Source of the DNA: Hygrocybe punicea | Lineage: Eukaryota > Basidiomycota > Agaricomycetes > Agaricales > Hygrophoraceae | Length of the DNA stretch: 64,000 nucleotides | Direction: 5' to 3' | Assembly (NCBI GenBank): GCA_963556145.1 | Contig: OY744464.1 | Location: forward strand, 6,361,508 to 6,425,507 | Shown here: in pieces, positions 21,484-31,921 of the stretch | Layout of the letters: each line of letters opens with the position of its first letter | How positions within the stretch are numbered: the stretch's first letter is position 1 | The notes under the pieces: model-generated | The model's database searches: none | What the model was told of the DNA's origin: nothing | The model's input: only the letters and a program-made list of their open reading frames with translations | Made by a program: the position numbers and the translations under genes

Positions 21484-22023
21484 GGGTTGTCAACAGGCTA
21501 TCTTAAGGGCACACAGGATCTTGCTATCCACTATCAGGCTTTGACCACCCCAGTGGGCCTCTCGGCTTTCTCTGATTCAGACTGGGCCAGCCTGCAGGAT
21601 TGGGTCTCTGTCTCCAGTCATTGTTGGCTTTATGGCCATTGCCTGATAGATTGGGGCTCGAAGAAGCAGCAGACGGTCACTCTATCGTTGATGGAATCTG
21701 AATACATGGCTCTCACACTCTGCATCCAGACTGGTCTCTGGCTGTGCTCATCCCTTGATCAAGTCACCCTCCCTTACATCATCCCGATTCTCATTGCTAG
21801 CAACAATGAGGGCTCGATCTCACTCACATCAAATTCCTCTCACCACTCTCACTCGAAACACATCAACATCAAATTTCACTTTATCTGGAAGCACGTCAAG
21901 TCTAGCACTTTTTCCATCAACTGGATTCCCACTGCCAAGAATGTTGCCAACATCCTCACAAAGTCTCTTTGTCGTGATCTTCATGACACTCACGTCGACA
22001 GCCTCAGTTTAGTGTCTCATTGA
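21484..22023 (+). pseudogene. Ty1/copia RNase H fragment
   Basis: The C-terminal part of a copia polyprotein: GYLKGTQDLAIHYQ, then LSAFSDSDWAS (first Asp), LSLMESEYMAL (Glu), IASNNEGSISL and KHINIKFHFI. In the family the third and fourth sites are D-N-x-x-A-I and K-H-I-D-I; here both Asp are Asn, so the enzyme is probably inactive although the frame is open to its TGA. It ends 7 bp before an LTR start, with the short purine tract GAGAGGCTG between. Confidence 0.88.
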
Positions 22024-22030
22024 GAGGCTG

Positions 22031-24189
22031 TGTTAGATAGTCAATAGCAACACCTTTCATTTCCTTCTTAGTCATGATACATATTCCTTACGTTGGAGTA
22101 GTGGGACCTGGCAGTCACGTGACTGGGTTCCCACGGTTGACCTAGTTAGTAGCCTTCCTGATGTAGTAGAGAGACCCATTCCTATCCTATCCAGTCGACT
22201 TCCACCTCGAGTCCTGCGTGAGCCCCCGGAGAGGTACCGAGGTACCTCTGCATCGTGGTGATGAGAGTGTTTTCGACTCACTGCTTTCTTTTTCTGGACT
22301 TTCTCCTCTTTTTGCCTTTCTTTGCTGGATTTTCTCGCGAGACGACTCTTTTCGGCCTCACCACCCCCTGCTGCGCGACGGCGGATTTTCTCTTCATTCA
22401 CAGCCGTACATCAATCGCGCTACCCCCCGGCACTCTCGCTCAGTCCACCAGGGCCCCGCGTCGACCATCGTTGACCCAGAGACGCGGACTCGACCCTTTT
22501 CGAGCACCCAAAAGCCCCAGGCCGCGTCACCCGCGTCCACGCCCGGTTTTTTTTTCTCAGACCCAGGACGGCCTCTCAAGCCTTCCTTGGACGTCTTACG
22601 GCCCCCGTTCTGCCCCACGTCGTCCATTTTTGACGCCCAACGGCCACCCGCGTACAGCCGCGTCACCACCTTTCGACCCCCCATATTTTAGCATTCCCCG
22701 GCCCCACACGTATCCATCTCGGTCCCTACATCCACGCTCGACGACCCGGTGCTTACGTCCTGCCCAGAAGAACCCCCCACCGCGCTTCGTTGCCCCAAAC
22801 GAAGCCGTCCCGCCCTTTTGGTCACCCCACGGATCTGCCACGTCACCACTTTTAGACCCCTGTTTCTTGTCACCCCCACCCCTACACGGACTCATTCGAC
22901 TCCCGGCATCATCGTTCCACCGGCCAGGACCCCCCGTTCCCCTTCGTTGCACCAAACGAACCCCCGCCGTCACCTCCAGACACCCCAGCCCCGCGCCACG
23001 TCACCATCGCACGGCTCCGTTCCACCAACGTAGCCGGCCCCAGGTCGACTCACGACACTCGCGGCCCACCTGTTCACCATCCCGGAGCACCCCACCTGCC
23101 TCCAATACCACGAACGGACCGTGCCCACCGCCCCCAGACCCCCACTGCGTTCCGCCACGTCACCACCCCCCGGCCGGTTTCTTGCACCATGCCCGGCCCC
23201 GCGAGCCCTCGTTCAGCTCCCCGTGGCCCCGTTCTCGACCGTGGTGACTACCAAGGACAACCCAACGGCACCATGTACCCCATGCCGACCCAACGAACCG
23301 CCGCGATCCCTTCGCGTGATATGCCTACCCCCTTCGCGTCGAGATACTATGCCCTCGTTAGTACAACCCTATGCCCTATCATTTATTATAGCTTTTATCA
23401 CAGTCTCGTCCCCGTTCCCCCCCACCTCTGGATGTCGATTAAAGTCTACCTACGAGCCGTCACTACACTTGTTCATACACCTGTTCACCTAGTTCCACCA
23501 ACACCGTTACGTTTTCGATCACCAGAACTTGCACGCTGCACTGAGTACTTGCCAGAGCAATTCAAGCGATTTTGGATCTTGCGTCATAAGCCCTAACCCT
23601 CGCGAGGAAGGCATTCGGAGAGTTTGAGTTTGAGAGAGGAGTTCTATAGAGTCTGGTCATCTACCGCCCCCTGCGCGAGGACGACTTCCCGCTTCACGAT
23701 ATAAGGCCCTGGCCTTGAGTCAAGGCTTTCTGAGGGACTGGGAGTTGTGGCTTTAGAGTTTTTTGGTCAGTTTTGTTTGTTTTGTGTTCTTTTCTGTAGC
23801 AGTTGGCGACGAGGGCGTCGCCATGAGGAAAAGGGGCACTTGGAGTAGTGGGACCTGGCAGTCACGTGACTGGGTTCCCACGGTTGACCTAGTTAGTAGC
23901 CTTCCTGATGTAGTAGAGAGACCCATTCCTATCCTATCCAGTCGACTTCCACCTCGAGTCCTGCGTGAGCCCCCGGAGAGGTACCTCGGTACCTCTCCAA
24001 TGTCACTTCATTCCCTTGTAACTATGTCATTATACCTCCATTCCCACTTTCACATCTTTACCACTTTCCTTATATACCTCCATCTCCTTCTTGCACTTCC
24101 CTCAGTCCTTTTTATCCTTCATGACTGAGGCGCGATTCTTCTCTGGTAGTCTTTGTTCTTCTCTCACTATTTGTACTCAGTCTCTCACA
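22031..24189 (+). repeat. 3' LTR of the copia element, split by a TRIM-like insertion
   Basis: It starts TGTTAGATAG right after the RNase H end and purine tract, and ends TCTCTCACA. Removing 22093-24000 leaves about 250 bp, a usual copia LTR size. The internal joint is inferred from position rather than from a second LTR copy. Confidence 0.55.
22093..24000 (+). mobile_element. TRIM-like LTR element with GC-rich interior
   Basis: Two 157-bp direct repeats (22093-22249 and 23840-23996) start TTGGAGTAGTGGGACC and differ at only two positions in a GAGAGGTACC..GGTACCTCT palindrome near the end. A purine tract (GAGGAAAAGGGGCAC, 23825-23839) precedes the second copy, as a 3' LTR requires. The 1.6-kb interior is rich in C and CpG, with a recurring CGTCACCAC motif, and encodes no recognised protein. 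The longest open frames are Pro/Arg/Ser-rich by composition. Near-identical LTRs point to a recent insertion. Confidence 0.8.
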
Positions 24190-24234
24190 GGTAGTACAAT
24201 ACACAGTCCTTTTTATCCTTTGTGACTGAGTCTC

Positions 24235-24585
24235 TCACAATCCCATGGTCAGCCACAAGTTTTGAGTGGTATAGAGATACTTAATGACTTGTTTGATGGC
24301 CTGCCAGTGAGTGTCACCAGGGTTCTGAGTGAATTGCACTAATATTCCAACTGCAAATTGGACATCAGGCCTGGACATCACAGCTGCCCATAGGACACTT
24401 CCACAAGCTTCTTGGTATGGTGCTGATATTGGTGTGGATGGCGATTGATCCTTTGAGAATATGGCACTGGGTTCCATTGGCAAATAGACTGGTTGCACAT
24501 CAGTGATTCTGAATCTGGCAGCAATAGACTTGATGTATGCCTTTTGGTTACAGGGTATTCTGAAAAGGATGGCCAAGCCAACTTT
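24235..24585 (-). pseudogene. Ty1/copia RT C-terminal fragment
   Basis: Minus-strand piece with YIKSIAARFRITDVQPV, PMEPSAIFSKDQSPSTP, PYQEACGSVLWAAVMSRPDV and HWQAIKQVIKYLYTTQ, the block between the RT catalytic core and RNase H. It ends at LTMGL and a TGA. It probably belongs with the integrase fragment at 25840-27060, split by the Tc1-like gene between. Confidence 0.88.
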
Positions 24586-24611
24586 TTTTTTTTTGAGGGT
24601 CCGACCGGTAG

Positions 24612-25692
24612 TCACCGGCATCTCCAACAACCATGGCTTTTTGAGCAATAAGCAAGGATATTCGAGAACAAGTCCTGTGGCTCATTGACCATGGCTATGC
24701 ACCTCTCGATATATGCGAATTCTTTGGGATCTCTGAGAGAAGCATCCACCGCTGGCAACGGAACAAACAGCTCTTTGGGAACCCTCTTCCTCCCACCTCT
24801 TCAGTGTGGCCAACCACGGATCCTCAACAACGATATGACCCACAATCTGTATACGCTGGCTGAAGAAGCACCCAAGATGTATTTGGATGAGATACCAGAT
24901 TGGTTAGCTGTTGCACATGATGTCAAGCTATCCAAGATGGCTCTCTTCGAAAATATTTGTGATGCTGGAATCATCTACAAACTGTTGTGCAGAGCAGCTG
25001 CGGAGCAAGATGAGGATGCTAGAGCAGAGTGGATAGAGGACATCAATACTCATTTTGTTGCCCAACAGCTTGTTTTCATCAATTAAACGAGCAAAGATGA
25101 TCAGACGATATATCGTCACTATGGCCGAGCACCCTCTGGACATCAGGCAACTATCCATACCAACTTTGTATGTGGTGAACAGTACAGCATTGTGGCTGCA
25201 CTTTTCATCCAGGGTTATGAGGCAGTAAGAGTGGTGCAAGGTGCACTGGATAGCGCTGAATTCCTGGATTTCATTGTGCAAGATCTAGTATGTCTTTCAT
25301 CTGTTTTTATGGTTTTTCTTACACTTTCATGTTTAGCTTCCCAAAATGAATCGATACCCTCAAGATCGAAGCATCATTGTCCTCAATAACTGTTCTATTC
25401 ATTGCGTTGCTGCTATCCGAGAGATCATTGAGGCACAGGGCATTCTTCTGGTATTTCTTCCACCATACTCACCCGACTTCAACCTAATTGAGGAGGCTTC
25501 AGCTTTGGTATGTCATTGATTTCATCTAATTCTTGTTTACTCATGAAAATCTTCAGTGAAAACATGGATCCACTGTCACTGGCCTCGCCTCCAGCATCAA
25601 CCTAATTCTGAAGTTCAGCTCCTCAAAGCAGCATATTCAGTAACTGCAGATGTAGCACAGGGGTGGTTCATGCATTCAGGTTATAACATGTA
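24612..25692 (+). pseudogene. Tc1/IS630-type DDE transposase, broken
   Basis: An N-terminal helix-turn-helix (VLWLIDHGYAPLDICEFFGI, SERSIHRWQ) leads to NPLPPT. The middle (DEIPDWLAVAHDVKLSKMAL) matches the second DNA-binding part, then the DDE_3-like core follows. At the first Asp site the text is LVFIN followed by TAA, where relatives have an acidic F-I-D-E type. The second site reads IIVLNNCSIH (Asp to Asn). The Glu site is FNLIEEAS. Two possible introns (25288-25340 and 25506-25557) and a frameshift after VYAG are present. The end WFMHSGYNM matches the usual C-terminus. It is inserted in a minus-strand copia relic. No terminal repeats could be defined. Confidence 0.8.
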
Positions 25693-25839
25693 GTTGATCT
25701 CTACTTTTTTTCAGGCCATGTTATGTACTTCTATGTTCAACAATGATGAGATGATGCATTTTTGAGAAACTATGCTATCTAAGATTGAAAACTAGGCAAG
25801 ATGAGAACTAGGTAAATTATGGACAATGTAGAATGGGGT

Positions 25840-27060
25840 ATTGGGGAGTAAAAATCTATACCAACTTCACTGTCCCTTGCGCTCCTTACAATCCAGATGG
25901 TATGCCTTTATGACCCATTTCCACGCCAATGGTTTGATTCCTGCTTTGAGGTACTCATCTCTTGTCATCTGCTTGAGATTATCACCCACCCTAAAACCCA
26001 GATTCTCCAATCCAGCTAAAATGTCTGGTTCCAACTTGTATTTGGCACACCAAGGTGAGTGTCCTGGATAACCTTACTCCTCTCCCCATCAGACTGGACT
26101 TCACCCGGAATCAGTATGTCATCATTGAGTTGTTCACAGTTGAAAACAACTTTGCATTCTGGTTTTATGATGTGTTTGTTTGGGTAGTAGATCCTGTAGC
26201 CTGTGCTGTCCCGGTCAAAGCCAACAAAGTAGCCCATCTTGGAGCAGGGTTCCAGCTTTCTGGCATCAACTATCTTCACCCATGTCTGGGTTCTGAAGGG
26301 GGGTAGATTGGACATGTCTGGTTTGTGCTGGAATCGAGCTTCAAATGGGGTTATGCTGTTGAGAGCATGAGTGGGGGATCTGTTTTTTATCCAAATGGCA
26401 CGATTGATTGCTTTGGCCCATAGAAATCTTGGGAGCCTCAAATCAATGAGCATAGCTTGGGCAAGCTCAAGTTTAGGGCAGTTAAGGTGTTCCACTACTC
26501 TGGCCTGCTCATGGGTATCATGGGCAGTGAGTTCCCATTTTGTACCCTTGCTGCTAGGTGATTATTGAAGCTTTTGTTACAGAATTCCATGCTGTGGTCA
26601 GAGCGCAGGATTTTTATCTTGGCACTGTGCTGGGTTTTGAGCTCCTTTTCAAATTACTGATACTCTGTCAGTGTTTTTGTTTTGGTGGTGAGGAAGCAGA
26701 TTTCTGTCCAGTGAGATGTGCAGTCAGTGAAATTGAGAGTATATTTGCTTCCACCAAGGCTAGTGATGGCAGTGGGGCCCCAAAGGTCTGTGTGGATGCA
26801 TTCACCAAATGTCTTTGTGCAATTCTTTGCCTCAGAAAGAAAAGGTTTATAGTGTGGTTTAGCCTGTGCACAAGATTCACAAGATTCCTCTTTCATCGTC
26901 TTATCAATTTTGATGCCTGTGATTCCTCCAGGTTTTACAGCCTGTTTTACAGTAGAGTAGCTTATGTGACCAAGAGTTCGATGGGCTTCATATAAAGAAA
27001 GCTTCGTGGTTGCTATGTTGGCATGCATTGGACCCTTGAACGCTCAACTGCATTCAGGCA
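25840..27060 (-). pseudogene. Ty1/copia GAG-pre-integrase and integrase fragment
   Basis: The minus-strand order is LYEAHRTLGHISYSTVKQAV with CESCAQAK (zinc ligands), HTDLWGP (first Asp), then after a frameshift LRSDHSMEF (second Asp) and the E region (RPE then a stop). It continues with LWAKAINRAIWIKNRSPTHA and YFVGFDRDSTGYRIYYP, the integrase C-terminal part. Multiple frameshifts and stops are present. Most of the RT is missing. Confidence 0.88.
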
Positions 27061-27061
27061 A

Positions 27062-27506
27062 GAGCAAGGGTTTAACCCTTCATGTAACAGAAATGAGGTA
27101 TATTATTATCTTATTATGAGATGATTTTTGAGAAAATGCTAATATTTTGAAATAGAAAGATAGCTGTTATATATCTTCACATAGGTACTTATCCAAGGGT
27201 GGGAAAATTATCTCTGGAATCATGTCTAGTTCTGCTTTTAAAACCGGAGGGTTTTGAAAACCCCTCAAAATCCAAGTTTTTTTGGCCATTTGGAGGGGTT
27301 TTCAAAACCCTCCACTCTCGAAAGCAGAACTAGACCTGATTCCAGAGATAATTTCCAACCCTTGGATAAGTAACTATGTGAAGATATATAACAGCCATCT
27401 TTCTATGTCAAAATATTAGCATTTTTCTCAAAAACCATCTCATAATAGAATAATCATATACCTGGTTAGGTTCATTTCTGTTACATGAAGGGTTCAAACC
27501 TTGCTC
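27062..27506. mobile_element. Fold-back MITE, 445 bp
   Basis: Two arms of about 170-200 bp, starting GAGCAAGGGTTTAACCC and ending GGTTCAAACCTTGCTC, are near-mirror images across a 26-bp loop. An inner pair GGAGGGTTTTGAAAACCCCT / AGGGGTTTTCAAAACCCTCC lies at the hairpin top (27246-27325). No ORF. No clear target duplication was found. A transcript would fold into one long hairpin. Confidence 0.85.
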
Positions 27507-27548
27507 TTTCCTAAAGTCTGCATTGGATATGATATATGACGTTCCATG

Positions 27549-29037
27549 TGCACTTTTATTATTTGCGCAATAAACACTGCGCATTTGCGCAATTTTGGGT
27601 ATCTTTTTTTTCTCCTGCCTTCTCCTGCCCCCCTACCCTTCCCCACCAACCCGCGCTCTACTCACAAGGTGATGGCAGACAATGGAGAGCAAGCTGGGAG
27701 GGTGGTGCACCCACGTACCGGCACAGGTAAGTCACCAGTCCCTCACCATCTGGCTTCTACTAACAACAACCACTATGACCAGGCGATGTCGGCATCACTG
27801 GAAACAGTGACAATGAGGATGAACCGGAGCAAGAGCAACAGTGGGGAATGAAGACAACAAGTCCCTGCCCTTCTCCCTGTAGCCCAGCCCCTCCACCACC
27901 TCCCCAAACCAACCACCACCTCACGAATGGGTATGGCAGCATCAATTGACAGGTGCGCGGCATTTGTGACATGAACACAAGGCTGACGACAATGGACAGG
28001 GCAGGAACAGTGGGAAATGGAACAAGGACAACAAGTCCCCATCCCACTCCCTACTGCCCAACCCTCTGTTGCCTCCCCCACCTCCCGAGCCCACCACACC
28101 TCGTGAATGGGTATGGCTGTGTCAATTGACACATGCACGGCTTTCGAGAGGACATCGACATCGAAGGAAACAGTGACAACGAGGCTGGATGGGGCAAGAA
28201 CAACAGTGAGGGGGGAATGAAGACAACAAGGCCTCACCCCTCTCCCTGTAGCCCTGCCTCCATCTCACAAACATGTGCATCTACGTTTCACAAGGTTTTC
28301 AGTAGGTATACCTGTTTTTTCTTTTCTTTTGCAAATATCTATGTAGCCTACCTAAGTATATGTATATTTAAAAAAATGAAAAATACCTAATTATATGCAC
28401 CTTCCGAAGCAACTGTGAAAGGGTAGATGGCCTGAACACCTCACGAATGTCATACACATGTCAATTGATGTGGCCGTACCCATTTGCAAGGTGTGGTGGG
28501 CTTGGGAGGTGGGGGAGGCGACAGAGGGCTGGGCAGCAGGGAGAGGGATTGGGACTTGTTGTCCTTGTTCCATTTCCCACTGTTCCTGCCCTGTCCATTG
28601 TCATCAGCCTTGTGTTCACCTTGCGAATGCCATGCACGCATCAATTGATGCCACTATACCCATTTGCGCGGTGATGGTTGGTTTGAGGAGGCGGTGGAGG
28701 GGCTGGGCTACAGGGAGAAGGGCAGGGACTTGTTGTCTTTGTTCCCCCACTGTTGCTCTTGCTCCGGTTCATCCTCATTGTCACTGTTTCCAGTGATGCC
28801 AACATCACCTGGTCATAGTGGTTGTTGTTAGTAGAAGCCAGATGGTGAGGGACTGGTGACTTACCTGTGCCAGTACATGGGCACACCACCCTCCCAGCTT
28901 GCTCTCCATTATCCACCATCACCTTGTGAGCAGAGCAGGGGTGGTGGGGAAGGGTAGGGGGCAGGAAAAGGCAGGAGAAAAAAAAGATACCTAAAATCAT
29001 GCAATCGTGCTGTGTTTATCACGCAAATAATAAAAGT
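27549..29037. repeat. Near-palindromic repeat with internal tandem units, 1.5 kb
   Basis: The outer arms, starting ACTTTTATTATTTGCG and ending CGCAAATAATAAAAGT, match inversely for about 330 bp at high identity (27549-27880 against 28705-29037). Inside are direct and inverted copies of a unit with ACAACAAGTCCC, CACGAATGGGTATGGC and TCAATTGACA: three on the left (27783-28262) and two inverted on the right (28440-28740). The middle (28290-28440) is AT-rich. The open frames seen on both strands mirror each other and I do not call any as genes. Confidence 0.8.
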
Positions 29038-29770
29038 TATCAGTGATTCCACTGGACAAAATTAAAATGCAAACAGGTGCTCACAGGTGATAACCTGTTT
29101 TAACCTATTTGCACCTATTATCACCCATGCTCACTGGTTCCCACCAATGATAATGTGTACTCACCCATGCTCATCCATGAGCACATATTATTACCAGTGC
29201 AGCATCATGCTGCACCAGCTGGCACCACCAATCACAGAATTGAAAATAACTGCACTGCACTGTGCTGCACCACTCTGCACAACAAACCACTGCACTGAAT
29301 GGTGATGCACTGCTCTGCATGGTGATGCACTGCCCTGCATAGTGCAATGTGCATCATGATGCCATCATTAAGCATGGCCTAGCACAAACAGCACTGAGAT
29401 GCACCAGATTGCATAATGCAAACAGAAACGCACCATGATGCATAGTGCAGGACCTGTTATAACAGGTTATAATTGGTTCTCACTTCAGTGTGATTAGTGT
29501 ATTGCATGGGTACAGGTAAACCTGCGGGTTTTGCCATAGGTACGGGTACAGGTACAGATTCCTGGACCCACCAGCTTTTTCTTAAGCCCTGGATCATCCA
29601 AAACGATCAAGTATTGAGCTAGATATGCTCAAAATACCTCATTGGAGTAGTGTTGCCACGGCTTGGTCCAGCTTGGCTCGGCTATGGCTAACAACGGCTA
29701 ACCCATATATGGGTTGTTAGCCAGACCAGACCATTGTGGCAACGGCTAAACCACGGCTAGCCATCCAAAA

Positions 29771-30842
29771 AAGGAAATTAATAGCAGACAACCAACAAGG
29801 TCCACCAATCTCCACACAAACATGCGAGTAACACCACCATACCTGACACCAACAGCCACAGCCACGCCAGCTCACAACAATGCAGGCTGACCCAAAACAA
29901 AGGCCACAGCACCCTAACAGCAACCAGCAGAGGGGCGAGCAATGAAGCAGCAATGGTATGTCTTTTCTTGAATCTTTGTCTTTTTTTTACTACCAACTTA
30001 TTTCTGATTACAGTGCAAATGATCTCGAGGCAACAGCAGCCCGGCCAGCAGCAACAACCAATCACCATGGCAATGGCAATCAGTAGTAGTGACAACGACA
30101 GCAACAGCAGTGCCAGCAGCGATGACAAGCGAGCGTGCCAGTCCCAGATGTAGTGGAGAGTCATGTACCCATCTCTGCTGCACTGGTAAGTTTTTTTTCT
30201 TTACTTTTACTAACAAAGATCTGTCTAGCTACGCACGATGACAACACAGCCACGACCCAACACCCTGCAACCAGGTCCTTGAACTCGGGCTTGCAAGTTC
30301 AGGCACCACAACCATCAGCTTCCTTGCCGCTATGGCTGCTGCGTTCACCCTATGGCACTGATCAGTCACAACCACAGTCACAGCCACTTCTGTGTCATCC
30401 AGGGCCACCAGTTCCAGCTCCAGCACAACGTATTCCTCAGGATCAATGGACAAGGGTGCCCAGATCGAAATTTCCTCCCCTTGCTTCCATAATGATGACC
30501 CTGATATTACCACTGTGAATACTCCCACCTTTCCAGAAACTAAATGCACTTCAAGCAACAAAAGAAGTTTCAACCATTATGAAACCCCTGGTTCATCATT
30601 CACGATGACGGCCACCTTCATTCACCCATATGGTTCACTTCTCGACGATGACGACGACAATGGTTGTGAAATCCACCGCTGCCAGAGCACCATCAGCCTC
30701 ATTCATTTTCCTGTCTGACTGCATATTTAGATTAACTGGTCTCTTATCCTTCATGTTGTCAGACGAGATGACCACTGGATCTCTCACCTCATCCAATTCC
30801 CACAAATGCATATTTGCTGCACGAAGCCATTCATGGAACCTT
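29771..30842. other. Interior of the Hsp70-carrying element, nothing recognised
   Basis: Short open frames occur on both strands (for example 30135-30518 plus, rich in Ser/Pro/Gln) with no known domain. A CAG/CAA-rich piece at 30028-30130 encodes Gln/Ser runs. It could be remodelled gene sequence captured by the element. Confidence 0.4.
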
Positions 30843-31515
30843 ACCCACAACCAAGGCTATTGGATAACTCCCTCTTGGGTCAGCTGCAGCGATGACGAAT
30901 GGCTGTAAGTCCAGTTCGGATTCCACAAATCCATTTTTGTACTGACCCTGAATACACGCAGCATCAGGGACAGCGCCAAAAATGTGTTCCACTCCAATCC
31001 CAAAAACACTGTCTTTGACACCAAGCGACTCATTGGACGCAAAATGGATAACAAAGAGTATGATTGCTGGCCTCCAGGTTCTCCGGATTATCAATGAACC
31101 CACCGAGGCTGCTATTGCCTATGGTTTGAACAAGAAAGGCGGCGAGCCCCAGATCATCATTTACGATCTTGGTGGAGGGACATTTGATGTGTCCCTTCTC
31201 TCTATCGATGACGGAGTCTTTGAAGTATCAGCTACTGCTTGTGATACTCATTATGGAGGTGAGGACTTTTACAACCATGTTCTCGACCATCTTGTCAAGG
31301 TGTACAAGAAGACAGGTACTGATGTGTCACCGAACTTGAGAGCAATGGGCAAGCTCAAGTGTGAGGTCGAGAAGGCTAAGCAGATGTTGTCAAGCCAGCA
31401 ATCGACGAGGATCAAAATCGAGTCGTTTGAGGATGGCCATGACTTTTTGGAAATTATTACATGGGCCAAGTTTGGGGAGCTTAATATGGATCTATTCAGG
31501 AAGACGATGAAGTAG
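30843..31515 (+). pseudogene. BiP/KAR2-type Hsp70 fragment with internal deletion
   Basis: The ER Hsp70 folds secreted proteins using ATP. Piece one (30843-30904, GYWITPSWVSCSDDEWL) corresponds to the N-terminal nucleotide-binding region. It is followed by an intron-like gap (GTAAGTCC to ACACGCAG, 30905-30960). Piece two ([20 protein letters not shown]) comes next. After about 31060 the sequence jumps over roughly 100 residues to [20 protein letters not shown], then [35 protein letters not shown] and [11 protein letters not shown], where it stops. [14 protein letters not shown] and the final motif fit BiP better than cytosolic Hsp70. The substrate-binding domain is absent. A retained intron suggests capture from genomic DNA. 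The MITE at 31539 lies just beyond. Confidence 0.85.
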
Positions 31516-31538
31516 GTATTTTTCATTTTTTTCATATA

Positions 31539-31921
31539 CAGTATTCAATGGCTCCTTTGAACACAAAAATTAACCTAAAATGCCACTAGTAGCCAAATTA
31601 TCTTTGACAAAATCTGAGTAGACAGAAAGTTGCTCATATATTTAAAGACCTCTCATACCAATTTTCAAAGAAATCCGTTCATATTTGAATGTTTCATGAT
31701 CAAAACATTAGTGTTCAAAGGAGTGATCAGATTTCTCTCTGTTTTGTGAATATCCAGTTTCTAATTTTATTGGTGGTTCTGAATAAAAATCAATATCCAG
31801 TTGGGTTCAGATGATGCACTGAAGGAATTAGAACACTTTGTAGCAGTAGAAATCAGTACAGAATCAATTATATTAGGGTGTTCAAAGGACTGGTAGTGTT
31901 CAAAGGAGCCATTGAACACTG
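31539..31921. mobile_element. Tc1/mariner-type MITE, 383 bp
   Basis: 26-bp ends (CAGTRTTCAATGGCTCCTTT then GAACAC) face each other with one mismatch and are flanked by TA at 31537-31538 and 31922-31923. The interior is AT-rich with no ORF. Confidence 0.88.

Noticed and set aside
22255..23247. 330-codon Pro/Arg/Ser-rich ORF
   Set aside because: GC-rich composition keeps several frames open; it lies inside an LTR element with no matching protein family.
27052..27520. Target duplication of the fold-back element
   Set aside because: No convincing short direct repeat at its ends, so the insertion mechanism was left open.
27760..28796. Several 60-150 codon ORFs mirrored across the palindrome
   Set aside because: The same peptides arise on both arms and strands from the inverted repeat; no domain.
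30831..31103. Minus-strand ORF opposite the Hsp70 fragment
   Set aside because: It is the antisense of Hsp70 coding sequence, a well-known artefact for this family.
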